64,000 bases of DNA. Origin: Frigoribacterium sp. Leaf8 (lineage in GTDB: Bacteria > Actinomycetota > Actinomycetes > Actinomycetales > Microbacteriaceae). This document shows, one piece after another, positions 1 through 7,437 of this stretch. Position 1 is the stretch's first letter; the number at the start of each line of letters is the position of its first letter. The stretch is from NCBI RefSeq assembly GCF_001421165.1, contig NZ_LMKB01000001.1, positions 646,009 through 710,008 on the forward strand, read 5' to 3'. The position numbers and the translations under genes were made by a program. The notes beneath the pieces were generated by a model. It saw only the letters and a list, made by a program, of their open reading frames with translations. It had not been told where the DNA came from and ran no database searches.

Positions 1-1242
1 CTGCCGAAGGGCCTGTCGCGGGTCGAGGACCTCGTCGCCGAGTTCGGCGACCACGCCGGCGGCCTGTCGAAGCTCGACGATCTCGACGGTCTGTCCGACA
101 CGATGGCAGCCCTCGACCGCATGACCGACGTCGAGTTCGAGGGCTTGACCGGCGCCCTCAAGGCGGGCGAGGAGGTCGACTTCGGCTCGCTGTCGAAGCT
201 CGAGGACTTCGCCGACTACGGCGACCTCGGTCGAGCAGCCGAGGAGGCGCGGGCCGCGTCCCCCACGCACGCCGACGCGTCCGCCCACGCGGGTGGTGGC
301 ACCGGCTCCGACCAGGCCGCCGGTGCCGCCCGCGCCGCCGACCCCGGATCGGGCGGCACGACGCTGCTCGAACGTGGCGACGGCGGCGGGGCGTCCGATG
401 CCGGTCGGGCCGACGGTGCCGGATCGAGCGATGCAGGTCGGGCCGACGGCCCTGTCGACGGTGGCGACGCCACCCCGGACCGGCCAGCAGACGGTGGCCG
501 CGGTGCCGAGGTCGACGACCTCGACCTGCTCGGCCCGGACAAGACGCCCGGTCCGCGAACGGACACCCCGGGAACCGGTCCGACGCCGCACCCCACGCCG
601 ACCGTCGAGCACCACGTGACGGTCTCGGGCTCCGACCTGCCGACGAAGGAGAAGCCGTTCGCCCACGGTCAGGTCCTCGCCCCGGACACGGCGTACACGG
701 TGCCCGGCCGGGGCGTGTTCTCGACCGACGCGACAGGTCGCATCGTCCACGTCGAGACCGAATACGGCGGCAAGGGCAACCTGAACTACGACCTCATGCA
801 GCCCGCCGCGGATACGACCTACGTCGTCGGTGGCAAGCACGTCTACGTCACCGACCATGCCAGCCGCACGGTGCTCGCCGAGTTCGACGACCTCCAGCTC
901 GGCGATGCCGACCGGTCCGAGTCGGTGCAGAAGCGCATCGGCAAGGAGGGCGGTGTCGGGTACGAGGGAGGCCACCTCCTGGCCAACATGTTCGGCGGCG
1001 GCGGCGAGAAGATCAACATCGTGCCGATGCTCAAAGATGTGAACCGCGGAGCGGACAAATCCTTCGGTAACCTCGAGAAAGCCTTGCAACGTCTGGTCTC
1101 CGGTGAGTCACCGGAAAATGTGCGCCTGCAGGTCAAGCCGCAGTTCGAGGACTCCTCAGCTGTGCCTCGACAGGTAGACGTGCGCTACGCGGTCAACAAC
1201 GGAAGGTGGATCAATGTCCAATTCCCCAACGCCAGATCCTGA
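1..1242 (+). CDS. Polymorphic toxin, C-terminal part with EsaD-like nuclease domain (5' end outside window)
   Basis: The reading frame is open from base 1, so this is the C-terminal end of a larger secreted toxin. The first ~80 residues are acidic and helical, followed by a Gly/Asp/Ala-rich linker. The last ~150 residues match the DNA/RNA non-specific endonuclease type found in EsaD/EssD-like type VII toxins: a YEGGHLLANMFGGGG motif with the candidate catalytic His, then INIVPM with a conserved Asn. The next gene overlaps its 3' end by 29 nt and is an EsaG/DUF600-like immunity protein, the known partner family of EsaD. The expected role is contact- or secretion-dependent killing of competitors by nucleic acid cleavage. 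G+C drops slightly over the nuclease tip, as seen in toxins whose tips are swapped by recombination. The N-terminal LXG/WXG-type trafficking domain is not visible here. The nuclease assignment is strong; the secretion route is inferred. Confidence 0.8.
   Translation: MPKGLSRVEDLVAEFGDHAGGLSKLDDLDGLSDTMAALDRMTDVEFEGLTGALKAGEEVDFGSLSKLEDFADYGDLGRAAEEARAASPTHADASAHAGGGTGSDQAAGAARAADPGSGGTTLLERGDGGGASDAGRADGAGSSDAGRADGPVDGGDATPDRPADGGRGAEVDDLDLLGPDKTPGPRTDTPGTGPTPHPTPTVEHHVTVSGSDLPTKEKPFAHGQVLAPDTAYTVPGRGVFSTDATGRIVHVETEYGGKGNLNYDLMQPAADTTYVVGGKHVYVTDHASRTVLAEFDDLQLGDADRSESVQKRIGKEGGVGYEGGHLLANMFGGGGEKINIVPMLKDVNRGADKSFGNLEKALQRLVSGESPENVRLQVKPQFEDSSAVPRQVDVRYAVNNGRWINVQFPNARS
397..449 (+). repeat. 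In-frame 33-bp-period direct repeat in toxin linker
   Basis: Two near-identical 20-bp copies (397-416 and 430-449, one mismatch) lie 33 bp apart and encode D-A-G-R-A-D-G units of the flexible linker ahead of the nuclease domain. Such repeats are typical of polymorphic toxin linkers and could vary in copy number. Confidence 0.6.
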
Positions 1243-1660
1243 AGCGTCGGGCCTCGAAGCCGAGCGAGAGGCACTACGGCGGGCTGGTCTCGCCGTCTAC
1301 GAGCTCATCCCCGCTGGTATCGAACGCGCGGAGTTCGATTACTCGGAAGTGGGAGGCGTAAGGGTCGGCTCTGTCGGGCTCTATGACGCACAGGGTAATG
1401 AATCTTCTACGCCCGAGACCGATGCGGCGAGCGCCGCGGCGTCAGAACTTCGTCGGGTGATGTTCCGCCCGGGGACCGGTACGTGGTTCAGCGCACAGTT
1501 CAGGGTCTCGTCGGCCGGCAGGCTCAGCACGTCCTTCGACTATGACGAACGTCCTCCGTACAGCTGGATCGACGATCAAGCTTTCGTGGACGATCACGCG
1601 ACGTATCCCCGATCGACTGACGCGACACCACGATGGCTGGCAGACCTGCTGGCTCGTTGA
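1214..1660 (+). CDS. EsaG/YezG-like (DUF600) immunity protein, cognate partner
   Basis: 148 aa. It starts at an ATG inside the toxin's 3' end, with GGAAGGTGG just upstream, so translation is coupled to the toxin. It shows the DUF600 pattern: an amphipathic N-terminal helix, a central GTWFSAQF block, an FDYDERPP block, and a Pro-Arg near the C-terminus. In Staphylococcus, EsaG proteins bind and neutralise the EsaD nuclease, so a cytosolic antitoxin role against the upstream toxin is the natural reading. It is the most divergent of the four paralogues here: it lacks the shared C-terminal APTRHDLV tail. That fits being the one matched to the present toxin tip. Confidence 0.75.
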   Translation: MSNSPTPDPEASGLEAEREALRRAGLAVYELIPAGIERAEFDYSEVGGVRVGSVGLYDAQGNESSTPETDAASAAASELRRVMFRPGTGTWFSAQFRVSSAGRLSTSFDYDERPPYSWIDDQAFVDDHATYPRSTDATPRWLADLLAR

Positions 1661-1791
1661 CTTGGTGATCACCGGGGCTGGCTCTCCCTCGCTGATGTCC
1701 TCGTCTCGACGACTCGTCATGTGGGCGCGGAGGGCGACTGATCACGACACATCTCGCCCGCCATCGGATCAACGATGAGAGAGGAAGACAC

Positions 1792-2271
1792 ATGTCCGAC
1801 GACCAGCTAACGACGGGCGTCGAGGCTGAACGCGCGGTCCTGCAAGAGATCGGCGAGCAGCTGTACGGGCTGCTCCCGTCCGGCTTCGACCGGATCGTCA
1901 TGACGACCAGCATGGCTCGGGGCGTGATGGCCGGCGAGACATCGCTCTTCGCAGCCGACGGCTCCCAGGAGTCGGCTGCTCCCGCGCGACGCACGTTCGA
2001 AGCGGCTCGTCGACTGAGGCGCCTGATGTACAAGCCAGGGGCAGGCACGTGGTTCACCGCCGTCTTCACCGTGACGGCCGCCGGAAAACTCAGCGCACAG
2101 TACGACTACGACAACGAACCCGAACTAGGTCACTTCGGTGCCGAGGAATATCGTGCCGACTTCGAGGATTTTCCCCGGACTGCCGAGAACACGCCCGAGT
2201 GGCTCGCCGCGATCCTCGCGGGTGCGCCCACCCGGCACGACCTCGTCGGCCGTGACGAGGGTCCCGTCTGA
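1792..2271 (+). CDS. EsaG-like (DUF600) immunity paralogue 2
   Basis: 159 aa, ATG start after a GAGAGGAAG Shine-Dalgarno. The conserved blocks are GTWFTAVFTVTAAGKLSA, YDYDNEPELG and an FPRTAENTPEWLAAIL tail. It is much closer to the two later copies (3048 and 3523) than to the one next to the toxin, so these three probably arose by local duplication. No toxin gene sits between 1660 and 1792; the 131-bp gap shows nothing recognisable. It is likely an orphan immunity gene giving protection against related nuclease toxins of neighbouring strains, as orphan EsaG genes do in S. aureus. The function is inferred from family and context. Confidence 0.7.
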   Translation: MSDDQLTTGVEAERAVLQEIGEQLYGLLPSGFDRIVMTTSMARGVMAGETSLFAADGSQESAAPARRTFEAARRLRRLMYKPGAGTWFTAVFTVTAAGKLSAQYDYDNEPELGHFGAEEYRADFEDFPRTAENTPEWLAAILAGAPTRHDLVGRDEGPV

Positions 2272-2310
2272 GAGTCGAGACATGGACTCGCGCAACAAGG
2301 GTGGAGTCGC

Positions 2311-2856
2311 GTGACGCAGCCGTCGCCGTTCGTGCCAGGACCTCCACCGTCCTCCGCCAGCCTCGACGCCGCCGTCGAGCGTCTGCCCGACGACGTCGTG
2401 GCCCTGTGGCGTGACCACGGGCTGGGCGCGACGGCTGACGGGTACCTGCGCATCGTCGACCCCACCGCGTGGCAGGACGTCCTCGCCGAGGTCGCACCTC
2501 GATTCGCGGCGGCCACGCCCCTGATGTCGTCCGCCCTCGGAGACCTGGTCGTCTGGCTCGACGGCCGAGCGCACCTCCTCGAATTTCGACGGGGCACGAG
2601 CCGGATCATCGCCAACAGGCTCTCGACGCTCCTCGTCATCCTCGGCTACGAGTCGTTCCTGGCCGACCCCGACTACTTCGACTGGAGCCCCTTCCCGGAG
2701 GCGCGGGAGCGTCTCGGGGTGCCCCGCTCCGACGAATGCTTCGGTTTCAGCCCGCTGCTCGCCCTCGGAGGCCGACGATCTGCTGCGTCCCTCGAGGTCG
2801 TCGACATGCGCGAGCACGTCCTCCTGATCTCCTCCGTCGCGGGCCCACTGCCGTGA
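2311..2856 (+). CDS. GAD-like / Tdi1-like (DUF1851) immunity protein
   Basis: 181 aa, GTG start preceded by GGTGGAG. The N-terminal half (LPDDVVALWRDHGLG ... GYLRIVDP) has the GAD-like pattern. The C-terminal part (DECFGFSPLLALGG ... LEVVDMREHV) matches the DUF1851/T6SS immunity Tdi1 C-terminal type. The two are commonly joined in immunity proteins that neutralise secreted effectors. It is unrelated to the EsaG-like genes on either side, so the array protects against more than one toxin class. No matching toxin is in the window. It is likely cytosolic. A general SMI1/KNR4-like regulator is the main alternative. Confidence 0.55.
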   Translation: MTQPSPFVPGPPPSSASLDAAVERLPDDVVALWRDHGLGATADGYLRIVDPTAWQDVLAEVAPRFAAATPLMSSALGDLVVWLDGRAHLLEFRRGTSRIIANRLSTLLVILGYESFLADPDYFDWSPFPEARERLGVPRSDECFGFSPLLALGGRRSAASLEVVDMREHVLLISSVAGPLP

Positions 2857-3047
2857 CTCACGCCAGCGGCACAGACGCCGCATGCTCGCATCCACGTGCA
2901 CGTGAGGTGGGGCCGTCGGTCGCGACAGCGCAGTCGACGACGGGCGGGACCCTGATCCTCGTCGGAGGCGGCACATCGCCCGATGCCTACCTCGAGGCAT
3001 GCCTCACGACCTCGAGAGAACTGGCGGACTCAGGAGTACTCGGGCCC

Positions 3048-3536
3048 GTGCCGTCCGCTCACGACTCGGAGCCCCACGGCATGCCTGCCGAGAGGGACGC
3101 ACTCCGCATCCTCGGCAAAGCGCTCCATGCCGTCATCCCGCGCGACCACGATCGAGTGATCGCCCGGATCAGCGTGGTCGGCGGAGTGACAGCCGGCACG
3201 ATCGAGCTGCATGCCGCCGACGGCAGCTCGACCTCTCTCTCGTCCGGTCGTGGCGTCTTCCAGGCGGCCCGCGATCTCCGGAGGGTCATGAGCAAACCCG
3301 AAACCGGGACGTGGTTCACGGGCGTGTTCACCGTCACCGCCGGGGGGAAGCTCAGTGCGAGGTACGACGACGACCACGAGCCCGAGCTCGGGTCTTTCGC
3401 CGCCGAGGCCTATCGCGCCGACTTCGATGAGTTCCCCCGCACGCCGAAGAACACCCCCGACTGGCTGGCCGCCATCCTCGCCGGCGCCCCGACCCGCCAC
3501 GACCTCGTTCGCCTCGGACACGATGACCGGCGCTGA
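3048..3536 (+). CDS. EsaG-like (DUF600) immunity paralogue 3
   Basis: 162 aa from a GTG at 3048, chosen because AGGAG lies 11 nt upstream and the length then matches the paralogues. The frame stays open far upstream, but that part is antiparalogous junk overlapping the GAD-like gene. An internal ATG at 3081 is the alternative start. Conserved blocks: ETGTWFTGVFTVTAGGKLSA, YDDDHEPELG, FPRTPKNTPDWLAAILAG, APTRHDLV. It overlaps the next paralogue by 14 nt, suggesting a translationally coupled pair. Role as for the other orphan immunity genes; the 191-bp gap before it has no recognisable gene. Confidence 0.65.
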   Translation: MPSAHDSEPHGMPAERDALRILGKALHAVIPRDHDRVIARISVVGGVTAGTIELHAADGSSTSLSSGRGVFQAARDLRRVMSKPETGTWFTGVFTVTAGGKLSARYDDDHEPELGSFAAEAYRADFDEFPRTPKNTPDWLAAILAGAPTRHDLVRLGHDDRR

Positions 3537-4038
3537 CGAGAGCCGCTCCGTTTCTTCCGACGGGCAAGCGACAGGACTCGAAGCCGAACGCGTCCAACTG
3601 CGCGCCATCGGTCGTCTGCTGTATCCGACTCTGAACTCAGAACACGATCGTGTCGAGATGCAGGTCAGCGTGGCTGGCGGCGTCCTCGCTGGCCGGACCC
3701 GTGTCCATCGCTTCGACGGTTCGCTCGAATCGATCATCGGGCCTGTCGATGCGTTCGAGGCGGCCGAAGTCCTCCGCGACGCCATGCACCGTCGAGATGC
3801 GGGGACCTGGTTCACCGCGGTGTTCACGGTCACGGCGGCCGGCAAGATGAGCGCGTCGTACGACTACGACCACGAACCGGAGTTGGGGCACTTCTCCGCA
3901 GATGCCTACAGGGCCGATCTCGATCGATTCCCCCGCACCCCCGAGAACACCCCGCATTGGCTGGCTGCCATCCTCGCCGACGCCCCGACCCGCCACGACC
4001 TGGTCGGCCGCGACCACGGTGACGACCGAGGACGATGA
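3523..4038 (+). CDS. EsaG-like (DUF600) immunity paralogue 4
   Basis: 171 aa from the ATG at 3523. An upstream in-frame extension exists but overlaps paralogue 3, and the N-terminus aligns with the paralogues only from this start (GLEAERVQLRAIGRLLYP). Blocks: AGTWFTAVFTVTAAGKMSA, YDYDHEPELG, FPRTPENTPHWLAAIL. This is the last member of the array. It converges with the minus-strand gene ending at 4060, with only 21 bp between the stops and no clear terminator. Confidence 0.7.
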   Translation: MTGADESRSVSSDGQATGLEAERVQLRAIGRLLYPTLNSEHDRVEMQVSVAGGVLAGRTRVHRFDGSLESIIGPVDAFEAAEVLRDAMHRRDAGTWFTAVFTVTAAGKMSASYDYDHEPELGHFSADAYRADLDRFPRTPENTPHWLAAILADAPTRHDLVGRDHGDDRGR

Positions 4039-4059
4039 GGCCCTGCGGGCCGAGACGCC

Positions 4060-4659
4060 TCAGAGCGGCAGCACGGCCTCGAGGGCGAGCGGGTCGCCGT
4101 CGATCGCGATGTCGTTGAGCTGCCGGCCGACGAACTCCGCGGCCTCGACCGTGTCCGACTCGATCCGGTGCCCCGTGCCCTCGACGACGAGCGCCCAGGC
4201 GACCGGACCCCCGGAGGCGCGGGTCACCTCGAGACGGCAGCGCGTCAGTTCGCGGTCCTGTCCGAATCGCATCTCCGACAGGTCGGTGATGACCATGCAC
4301 TCGAGGTCGTCGAGGAACCCGTGGAGGGTGGCGTCCCTCGCGATCTCGAGCCGCGCCTCCTCGTCGAGGCCGTCGGCGGACGAGGTGAAGCGCGTGCCCT
4401 CGACGGTCCGGACGATCCACGAGACGTGGTCGCCGACGGTGACGAAGGACTGCATGCTGCTGATCCTCGGCCCGATGTCGGCGTGCGCGTACACCGGGGG
4501 CAGGTCGGTGACGCTGACGACGATGCCGTCGCGGCGACCCACGACGCGGCGGTCGGAGTCGACGACGATGCGCTGGTTGCGAGGCACCCACGGGGCCTTC
4601 GGGAACTCGTCGAAGAGCACCTCGTCGAACTCGAACACGACCGCGCTCTGCTGGCTCAT
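4060..4659 (-). CDS. Hypothetical protein next to tRNA-Leu
   Basis: 199 aa, not recognised. The start at 4659 (ATG, MSQQSAVVFEFDEVLFDE) is chosen because the longer frame runs through the tRNA-Leu gene. The protein is soluble and acidic, with no signal peptide or membrane segment. The C-terminal third (EAAEFVGRQLNDIAIDGDP) looks helical. It sits between the immunity array and tRNA-Leu and converges with the array, so it may be the outermost host gene or part of the accessory segment. No function can be assigned. Confidence 0.6.
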   Translation of the reverse strand: MSQQSAVVFEFDEVLFDEFPKAPWVPRNQRIVVDSDRRVVGRRDGIVVSVTDLPPVYAHADIGPRISSMQSFVTVGDHVSWIVRTVEGTRFTSSADGLDEEARLEIARDATLHGFLDDLECMVITDLSEMRFGQDRELTRCRLEVTRASGGPVAWALVVEGTGHRIESDTVEAAEFVGRQLNDIAIDGDPLALEAVLPL

Positions 4660-4727
4660 CGCACCAGACAACCACTGCACGGGCCGACGGCGACGGCGAC
4701 GGGTGGGACCAGAGCCGGGAAAGAGAG

Positions 4728-4752
4728 AAGGCCCACCCGGAGGTGAGCCTTC
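4728..4752 (-). terminator. Hairpin terminator after tRNA-Leu
   Basis: On the minus strand AAGGCTCACC pairs with GGTGGGCCTT around a short loop, with one internal mismatch, followed by CTCTCTTTCCC. It lies directly 3' of the tRNA. Confidence 0.6.
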
Positions 4753-4759
4753 ACGTTCG

Positions 4760-4843
4760 TGCGCGAGGGGGGACTTGAACCCCCACGCCCTTTCGAGCAC
4801 TGGCACCTGAAGCCAGCGCGTCTGCCAATTCCGCCACTCGCGC
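4760..4843 (-). tRNA. tRNA-Leu(CAG)
   Basis: 84 nt. The acceptor stem GCGCGAG/CTCGCGC is closed. The anticodon loop TTCAGGT gives anticodon CAG, there is a long variable arm as expected for Leu, and the T arm reads GGTTCAAGTCC. CCA is not encoded. A minus-strand -10-like TAAAGT lies about 10 nt upstream. tRNA-Leu also marks this end of the pstP-pknB block in Mycobacterium. Confidence 0.95.
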
Positions 4844-4913
4844 GAACTCGTAGACTTTAGCATGCGTGGGACGCCCGAAAGAGCACCGGTGAGTCCCTTT
4901 CACTCGTTCGGGC

Positions 4914-4919
4914 TAAGAT
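4914..4919 (+). promoter_or_regulatory. Likely -10 box of the fhaA-pknA operon
   Basis: TAAGAT lies 33 nt before the fhaA start, giving a 5' UTR of about 25 nt with GGAG at the right distance. No convincing -35 is visible. Confidence 0.4.
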
Positions 4920-4951
4920 CGGGCGACCAGAGACCCCGAACCTGGAGACCC

Positions 4952-5665
4952 ATGGGACTGCTCGACAACTTCGAACGCGGGCTGGAGCGCGCCGTCAACG
5001 GCGCCTTCGCCAAGACGTTCCGTTCGGGCGTGCAACCACTCGAGATCACGAACGCGCTGCGCCGTGAGCTCGACACCAAGGCCGCGGTGGTCTCGCGTGA
5101 CCGCATCCTCGTGCCCAACGAGCTCCAGGTGCGCCTCGCCCCCATCGACTACGAGAAGATGTCCGGCATCGGTCCGGCCCTGATCGACGAGCTCACGCAG
5201 CTCACCCAGCGGCACGCCACCGCCCAGGGGTACCAGTTCGCCGGGCCCCTCGGCATCCGCCTCCGCGAGGACGACTCGCTGAGCGTCGGCATCATGTCGG
5301 TCGACTCGCGCAACCTGCGCGGCGAGGTGCAGTGGAAGCCGTTCGTCGAGATCGACGGCAAGCGCCGTGAGCTCAGCGGAGCCCGCACCATCATCGGCCG
5401 CGGCAGCGACGCCGACATCACCGTTCAAGACACCGGTACCTCCCGTCAGCACGTCGAGATCCTGTGGGACGGGTCACGCGCCCAGGTCCGCGACCTCGGC
5501 TCGACGAACGGCTCGAAGCTCAACGGCAACCCCCTCACCAAGGCGCCGCTGCAGCCCGATTCGGTGATCCAGATCGGTCGTACGCGTATCGTGTTCCGCG
5601 TGCTCCCCCAGTCATCGACGCCCGACCCCTTCGACGGGCCCGACTCCACGGGTGGCCGACGATGA
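4952..5665 (+). CDS. fhaA: FHA domain protein FhaA with DUF3662 domain
   Basis: 237 aa from the ATG at 4952 with GGAG upstream. The N-terminal ~115 residues (MGLLDNFERGLERAVNGAFAK) are the DUF3662/FhaA N-terminal domain. The C-terminal FHA domain carries the phosphothreonine-binding motifs GRGSDADI, TSRQH and DLGSTNGS. In Mycobacterium, FhaA is phosphorylated by PknB and binds phosphorylated MviN/MurJ to limit peptidoglycan precursor export. It is first in a run of six genes (fhaA, fhaB, pstP, rodA, pbpA, pknA) whose ends overlap by 1-17 nt or nearly touch. FhaA ends in an ATGA overlap with fhaB. It is shorter than the mycobacterial protein because the central disordered linker is brief. Confidence 0.9.
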   Translation: MGLLDNFERGLERAVNGAFAKTFRSGVQPLEITNALRRELDTKAAVVSRDRILVPNELQVRLAPIDYEKMSGIGPALIDELTQLTQRHATAQGYQFAGPLGIRLREDDSLSVGIMSVDSRNLRGEVQWKPFVEIDGKRRELSGARTIIGRGSDADITVQDTGTSRQHVEILWDGSRAQVRDLGSTNGSKLNGNPLTKAPLQPDSVIQIGRTRIVFRVLPQSSTPDPFDGPDSTGGRR

Positions 5666-6183
5666 CCTCAGCCCTCACCCTGCTGGTGCTCCACTTCGGC
5701 TTCCTGGCCGTCCTGTGGCTGTTCGTCTTCGTGATCGTGTTCGCGCTGCGGAGCGACCTCTTCGGGCAGCGGGCGCGCAAGATGCCCGCCGACGCCACAC
5801 CCGGCAAGGCGAGCTCGACCGCCACCGCGCCTCCTGCCCCCGCCCCGCGTCCCGCGCCCGCCGCGCCGGCACCGACGCCGCAGGGTGACGGGCGCGCCAC
5901 GCGCCTGGTCATCACCAAGGGCGCCAAGGCCGGCCTCGAGATGCCCCTCGGCGACGGGCCGCTCACCATCGGGCGATCCCAAGAGAGCAACCTCGTGATC
6001 CGCGACGACTACACCTCGACCCACCACGCGCGCCTCATGCTCTGGAACGGCCGCTGGGTCGTGCAAGACCTCGACTCCACCAACGGCACGTTCCTCGCCG
6101 GTGAGCGCGTGTCGGTCCCCACCCCCGTGCCCACGGGCGCGACCGTGACGATCGGGCAGACGAGCTTCGAGCTCCGGCGGTAG
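5662..6183 (+). CDS. fhaB: FHA domain membrane protein FhaB
   Basis: 173 aa; the ATG overlaps the fhaA stop (ATGA). One N-terminal membrane helix (about residues 5-28, LTLLVLHFGFLAVLWLFVF) is followed by a Pro/Ala-rich linker and a C-terminal FHA domain with IGRSQES, TSTHHARL and DLDSTNGTFL motifs. It corresponds to mycobacterial FhaB/FipA, a PknA/PknB substrate involved in septal and polar growth. The phosphopeptide-binding residues look intact. It is followed after 6 nt by pstP. Confidence 0.88.
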   Translation: MTSALTLLVLHFGFLAVLWLFVFVIVFALRSDLFGQRARKMPADATPGKASSTATAPPAPAPRPAPAAPAPTPQGDGRATRLVITKGAKAGLEMPLGDGPLTIGRSQESNLVIRDDYTSTHHARLMLWNGRWVVQDLDSTNGTFLAGERVSVPTPVPTGATVTIGQTSFELRR

Positions 6184-6189
6184 GCCCTC

Positions 6190-7437
6190 ATGACGACGCA
6201 CGCCAAGAGTGCCGCTCTGTCCAACGTGGGCAAGATCCGGTCCAACAACCAAGACAGCGGCTACGCCGGCACGCAACTCTTCGTCGTCGCCGACGGCATG
6301 GGCGGGCACGCGGGCGGCGACGTGGCCTCGGCCATCGCGATCCGACGGATCCGCGAGACCGACCGCGTCTACACCTCGCCGGGTGACGCCGAGTTCGCAC
6401 TGCAGTCGTCGTTGATCGCCGCGAACCAGTTGCTGGCCGAGACCGTCTTCGAACACCAAGAACTCACGGGCATGGGCACCACCGTCAGCGCCATGCTGCG
6501 CGTCGGTGACAGCATGGCGATCGCCCACATCGGCGACTCGCGCATCTACCTGTTCCGCGAGGGCGAGCTCAGCCAGATCACCGCCGACCACACCTTCGTG
6601 CAGCGCCTGGTCGACAGCGGTCGCATCACGCCAGAAGAAGCGGCGGTGCACCCGCGACGCAGCGTGCTGATGCGCGTGCTCGGCGACGTCGACGCGGCAC
6701 CCGAGATCGACACGGCGACCCTCGGCACGCAGCCCGGCGACCGCTGGCTGATCTGCTCGGACGGCCTCAGCAGCTACCTCGCCGAGGAGCGCATCAAGAA
6801 GGCCATGGCCATGGGCCTCGACGCCGAGCAGACGGCCCGGCGCCTCGTGAAGGAGACCCTCGACCACGGCGCCCCCGACAACGTGACCGTCGTCATCGTC
6901 GACGTCGACGAGTCGGGCGACTCGGCACTCGACGAACCCGTCACGGTCGGGTCGGCCGCCGCACCCCTCAGCTTCGACAGCGACGTCGGGCGCAAGCAGC
7001 TCCGTCTGCCGACGATCCTGCTGCACCCGCTCAAGGTCGCCACGACGCCGGAAGACAGCCACTTCGAGCCCGAGAGCGACGAGTACCTCGCCGAGCTCAT
7101 CGCCGAAGACAAACGTCGCCGTCGCCGTCGCCGCATCACCTGGCTGACCGCCCTCGTCGTGGCGATCGCCGCGCTCGTCGCCGGGCTCGTGCTGACCTAC
7201 CAGTGGACGCAAGACCACTACTACGTGGGCGAAGAGCGCGGCACGGTCGTCATCTACAAGGGCGTGCAACAGAGCCTCGGGCCCATCGGCCTCTCGAGCG
7301 TCTACGAGACCACCGACGTCCAGGTCGACGACCTGCCGAACTACACGCAGACCACCGTGGAGGACACCATCAACGCCGGTTCCCTCGCGGACGCCAGGGC
7401 CATCGTCGAGAGGTTGGCCGATGCCAGCAACCCCTGA
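6190..7437 (+). CDS. pstP: Ser/Thr protein phosphatase PstP (PP2C family)
   Basis: 415 aa. The PP2C catalytic domain covers about residues 1-240, with metal-binding motifs RSNNQD, ADGMGGHAGGD, GDSRIYL and DGLSSYL/DNVTVV. Then come an acidic linker, a run of Arg/Lys, one membrane helix (around residues 313-337) and an extracellular C-terminal part. PstP removes phosphates from PknA, PknB and their substrates, opposing the kinases encoded at the end of the same operon. Its 3' end overlaps rodA by 17 nt. Length and layout are as usual for the family; all motif Asp residues are present. Confidence 0.92.
   Translation: MTTHAKSAALSNVGKIRSNNQDSGYAGTQLFVVADGMGGHAGGDVASAIAIRRIRETDRVYTSPGDAEFALQSSLIAANQLLAETVFEHQELTGMGTTVSAMLRVGDSMAIAHIGDSRIYLFREGELSQITADHTFVQRLVDSGRITPEEAAVHPRRSVLMRVLGDVDAAPEIDTATLGTQPGDRWLICSDGLSSYLAEERIKKAMAMGLDAEQTARRLVKETLDHGAPDNVTVVIVDVDESGDSALDEPVTVGSAAAPLSFDSDVGRKQLRLPTILLHPLKVATTPEDSHFEPESDEYLAELIAEDKRRRRRRRITWLTALVVAIAALVAGLVLTYQWTQDHYYVGEERGTVVIYKGVQQSLGPIGLSSVYETTDVQVDDLPNYTQTTVEDTINAGSLADARAIVERLADASNP

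Noticed and set aside
4660-4863. N-terminal extension of the hypothetical gene at 4060-4659
   Set aside because: It reads through the tRNA-Leu gene (the familiar WRNWQTRWLQVP artefact), so the start was placed at 4659.
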